Under the pieces are notes generated by a model. The model did not search any database and was not told where the DNA came from. It worked only from the letters and a program-made list of their open reading frames with translations. A stretch of DNA of 64,000 nucleotides. Source: Amycolatopsis sp. FDAARGOS 1241. Lineage in GTDB: Bacteria; Actinomycetota; Actinomycetes; Mycobacteriales; Pseudonocardiaceae. The position numbers and the translations under genes were made by a program. The stretch's first letter is position 1. Each line of letters begins with the position of its first letter. Location: positions 8,212,001-8,276,000 of the forward strand of contig NZ_CP069526.1 in assembly GCF_016889705.1 (NCBI RefSeq), read 5' to 3'. Positions 62,548-64,000 of the stretch are shown one piece after another.

Positions 62548-63468
62548 GTGGGCGAGACGAAGACCCTGCTCAGAATCGCCGCGCTGGCGCTGATGTGGGG
62601 TTCGAGCTTCTTCTGGATCAAGCTGGGCCTCGCGGCGTTCTCGCCGGTGCAGCTCGTGCTCGCGCGCCTGGTGCTCGGCGCCGTGGTGCTCGTGGCGCTG
62701 TGCCGGCTCGCCCGTCGCCGGCTGCCGTCGGACAAACGCACGTGGGGCCACCTCGTCGTGGCCGCGTTCTTCCACAACGCGGTGCCGTTCCTGCTCTTCG
62801 CGATCGGTGAGACCACTGTGGACTCCGGCATCACCGGCGTGCTGAACTCGACGACGCCCCTGTGGGTGCTCGTGGTGGCCCCGTTCCTCGGGGTGCGCCA
62901 CCGCATGACGCTGACGCGCGCGGCCGGGCTCGTGATCGGGCTCGTCGGGATCCTGCTGATCTTCGCGCCGTGGGAGGCCTCGGGCCTGCTCAGCTGGGGC
63001 GCCCTCGCCTGCCTCGCCGCGGCCGCCAGCTACGGCTTCGCGTTCGTCTACGAGGGCCGCTACCTGTCGGACACCGGCGAATCGCCGTACGCGCTGTCGG
63101 GCGGGCAGATGGTGCTGGCCGCAGGATTCCTCGTGCTGGTGCTGCCCTTCGGCGGCCTGTCACCGGTGCACCTCACGCCGCTGGCGGCCGTGGCCGTGGT
63201 GATCCTCGGCGTCGGGTCCACGGGTATCGCGTTCGCGCTGAACTACCAGCTGCTGGCGAGTGAAGGCGCGGTGGCGGCGTCCGTGGTCGGCTACCTGCTG
63301 CCGATCGTCTCGGTGGCGCTGGGTGCGATTTTCCTGCACGAGCAGCTCAGCGTGCGCGTGATCGCGGGCATGGTCGTGGTGCTGGGCGGGGTCGCGCTCA
63401 CGCGGGTACAGCGCAAGAACGCCGAAGCGCCGCAGCCGGTCGAGGCCGTGGCGGCCGAACACGTCTAG
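62548..63468 (+). CDS. EamA/DMT family transporter
   Basis: The 306-residue exporter of the drug/metabolite superfamily has ten predicted helices and two EamA repeats. The first has IAALALMWGSSFFWIKLGL and LVLARLVLGAVVLVALCRLA, the second GALACLAAAASYGFAFVYEG and VVGYLLPIVSVALGAIFLHE. The GTG start follows AAGGAGG. Substrates of the family are amino acids, nucleosides or drugs; none can be assigned. Its stop lies in a CTAG shared with the stop of the convergent response regulator gene. Confidence 0.93.
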   Translation: MGETKTLLRIAALALMWGSSFFWIKLGLAAFSPVQLVLARLVLGAVVLVALCRLARRRLPSDKRTWGHLVVAAFFHNAVPFLLFAIGETTVDSGITGVLNSTTPLWVLVVAPFLGVRHRMTLTRAAGLVIGLVGILLIFAPWEASGLLSWGALACLAAAASYGFAFVYEGRYLSDTGESPYALSGGQMVLAAGFLVLVLPFGGLSPVHLTPLAAVAVVILGVGSTGIAFALNYQLLASEGAVAASVVGYLLPIVSVALGAIFLHEQLSVRVIAGMVVVLGGVALTRVQRKNAEAPQPVEAVAAEHV

Positions 63469-64000
63469 ACGAGCCGGCGGTCCGACGCCCAGCGGGACAG
63501 CTCGTAGCGGTTGGACAGCTGGGTCTTGCGCAGGACGCTCGACACGTGCGTCTCCACCGTCTTCACCGAGATGAACAGCTCCGACGCGATCTCCTTGTAT
63601 GCGTAGCCGCGCGCGAGCAGGCGCAGGACGTCGCGCTCGCGCGGGGTCAGCAGGTCCAGCTCGGGGTCGTTGATGGGCGCCGAGCCGGGGCGGTCGGCGA
63701 ACGCGTCGAGCACGAAGCCGGCCAGGCGCGGGGAGAACACCGCGTCGCCGTCGGCCACGCGCACGATGGCGCGCACGAGTTCCTTCGACGAGATGGTCTT
63801 CGTGACGTAGCCGCGCGCGCCGCCGCGGATGACGGCGATGACGTCTTCGGCGGCGTCGGACACCGACAGCGCCAGGAAGACGACGTCGGGCAGCTCCGGG
63901 CGGACGCGGCGCAGCACCTCGGCACCGCCGCCGTCGGGCATGTGCACGTCCAGGAGCACGACCTGCGGTTTCGTGCGAGCGATGCCCTCGACGGCCTCGG
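63465..64000 (-). CDS. NarL/LuxR-type response regulator, N terminus cut by window end
   Basis: The last part of a two-component response regulator is present. The phosphoacceptor Asp lies in VVLLDVHMPDGGG and the conserved Lys in GYVTKTISSKEL. A LuxR helix-turn-helix follows near the end (LTPRERDVLRLLARGYAYKE, VKTVETHVSSVLRKTQLSNR). The N-terminal strand and acidic pocket lie beyond base 64000. The frame enters from the window edge as EAVEGIARTKPQ, so any internal Met is not the start. The partner histidine kinase is probably outside the window. Confidence 0.93.
   Translation of the reverse strand, partial: EAVEGIARTKPQVVLLDVHMPDGGGAEVLRRVRPELPDVVFLALSVSDAAEDVIAVIRGGARGYVTKTISSKELVRAIVRVADGDAVFSPRLAGFVLDAFADRPGSAPINDPELDLLTPRERDVLRLLARGYAYKEIASELFISVKTVETHVSSVLRKTQLSNRYELSRWASDRRLV

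Overview
The window is chromosomal DNA of a very high-GC actinobacterium, most likely the Pseudonocardiaceae and plausibly Amycolatopsis. This rests on GC-rich codon third positions, frequent GTG starts, apparently leaderless transcripts, actinobacterial families (SCO4848-like, DUF1918, DUF2203, DUF3017, DUF5336, DUF6350, DUF1707, TNT toxin, ImuA/ImuB/DnaE2) and two mycobacterial/streptomycete-type LexA boxes. No rRNA, tRNA, CRISPR array or intact insertion sequence was seen.

Layout. 1-1.5 kb: end of sdhA and sdhB. 1.6-9.6 kb: a membrane protein, a SCO4848-like protein, a penicillin-binding DD-carboxypeptidase, an IS481-type remnant, a YihY/BrkB protein, a P-loop kinase, a broken lipoprotein and trpS. 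9.6-16.5 kb: a GH19 chitinase with candidate operators, exodeoxyribonuclease III, a broken metallo-beta-lactamase-fold gene, a TetR cluster, isocitrate dehydrogenase and a heavily frameshifted membrane gene. 16.2-22.3 kb: DUF2203, methyltransferases, a HhH-GPD repair protein and two MFS exporters around an ArsR regulator. 22.3-23.4 kb: a roughly 1 kb array of about 30 imperfect palindromes bracketed by two near-identical terminator hairpins. 23.4-29.4 kb: DUF3017, folD, a 1017-residue TNT-domain protein and a phenylacetate-CoA-ligase-like enzyme. 30-37 kb: a pentapeptide-repeat protein and the SOS mutagenesis operon imuA-imuB-dnaE2 under a perfect LexA box. 37-46 kb: epoxide hydrolase, GNAT, DUF6350-purN-purH, DUF5336 and sucCD. 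46-55 kb: a large membrane protein, an M23 peptidase, a small CxxC protein with its own LexA box, pcrA, DUF1707, and a chorismate mutase preceded by what reads as a textbook aromatic-amino-acid attenuator. 55-64 kb: two single-pass proteins, an active Ser/Thr kinase, an adjoining pseudokinase, a broken LysR gene, an EamA exporter and a partial LuxR-type response regulator.

How the genes work together. Central metabolism is represented by sdhAB, icd, sucCD, folD and purNH. DNA damage functions cluster around LexA boxes at 37.06 kb and 51.27 kb. In the mutagenesis operon every gene junction is an overlapping or abutting stop/start, and two otherwise unexplained small ORFs occupy the gaps. At the right end, membrane-anchored kinase genes follow two proteins sharing a cytoplasmic-region/TM/extracellular-domain architecture, which suggests an envelope-sensing module.

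The strongest candidates for undescribed biology are the attenuator before chorismate mutase (54.33-54.44 kb), the palindrome array (22.38-23.35 kb), the coupled small ORFs in the mutasome operon, the LexA-box-controlled CxxC protein and the kinase/pseudokinase pair. Several genes between 4.6 and 17.6 kb, plus the LysR gene, carry frameshifts or an in-frame stop; these may be true decay or assembly errors.
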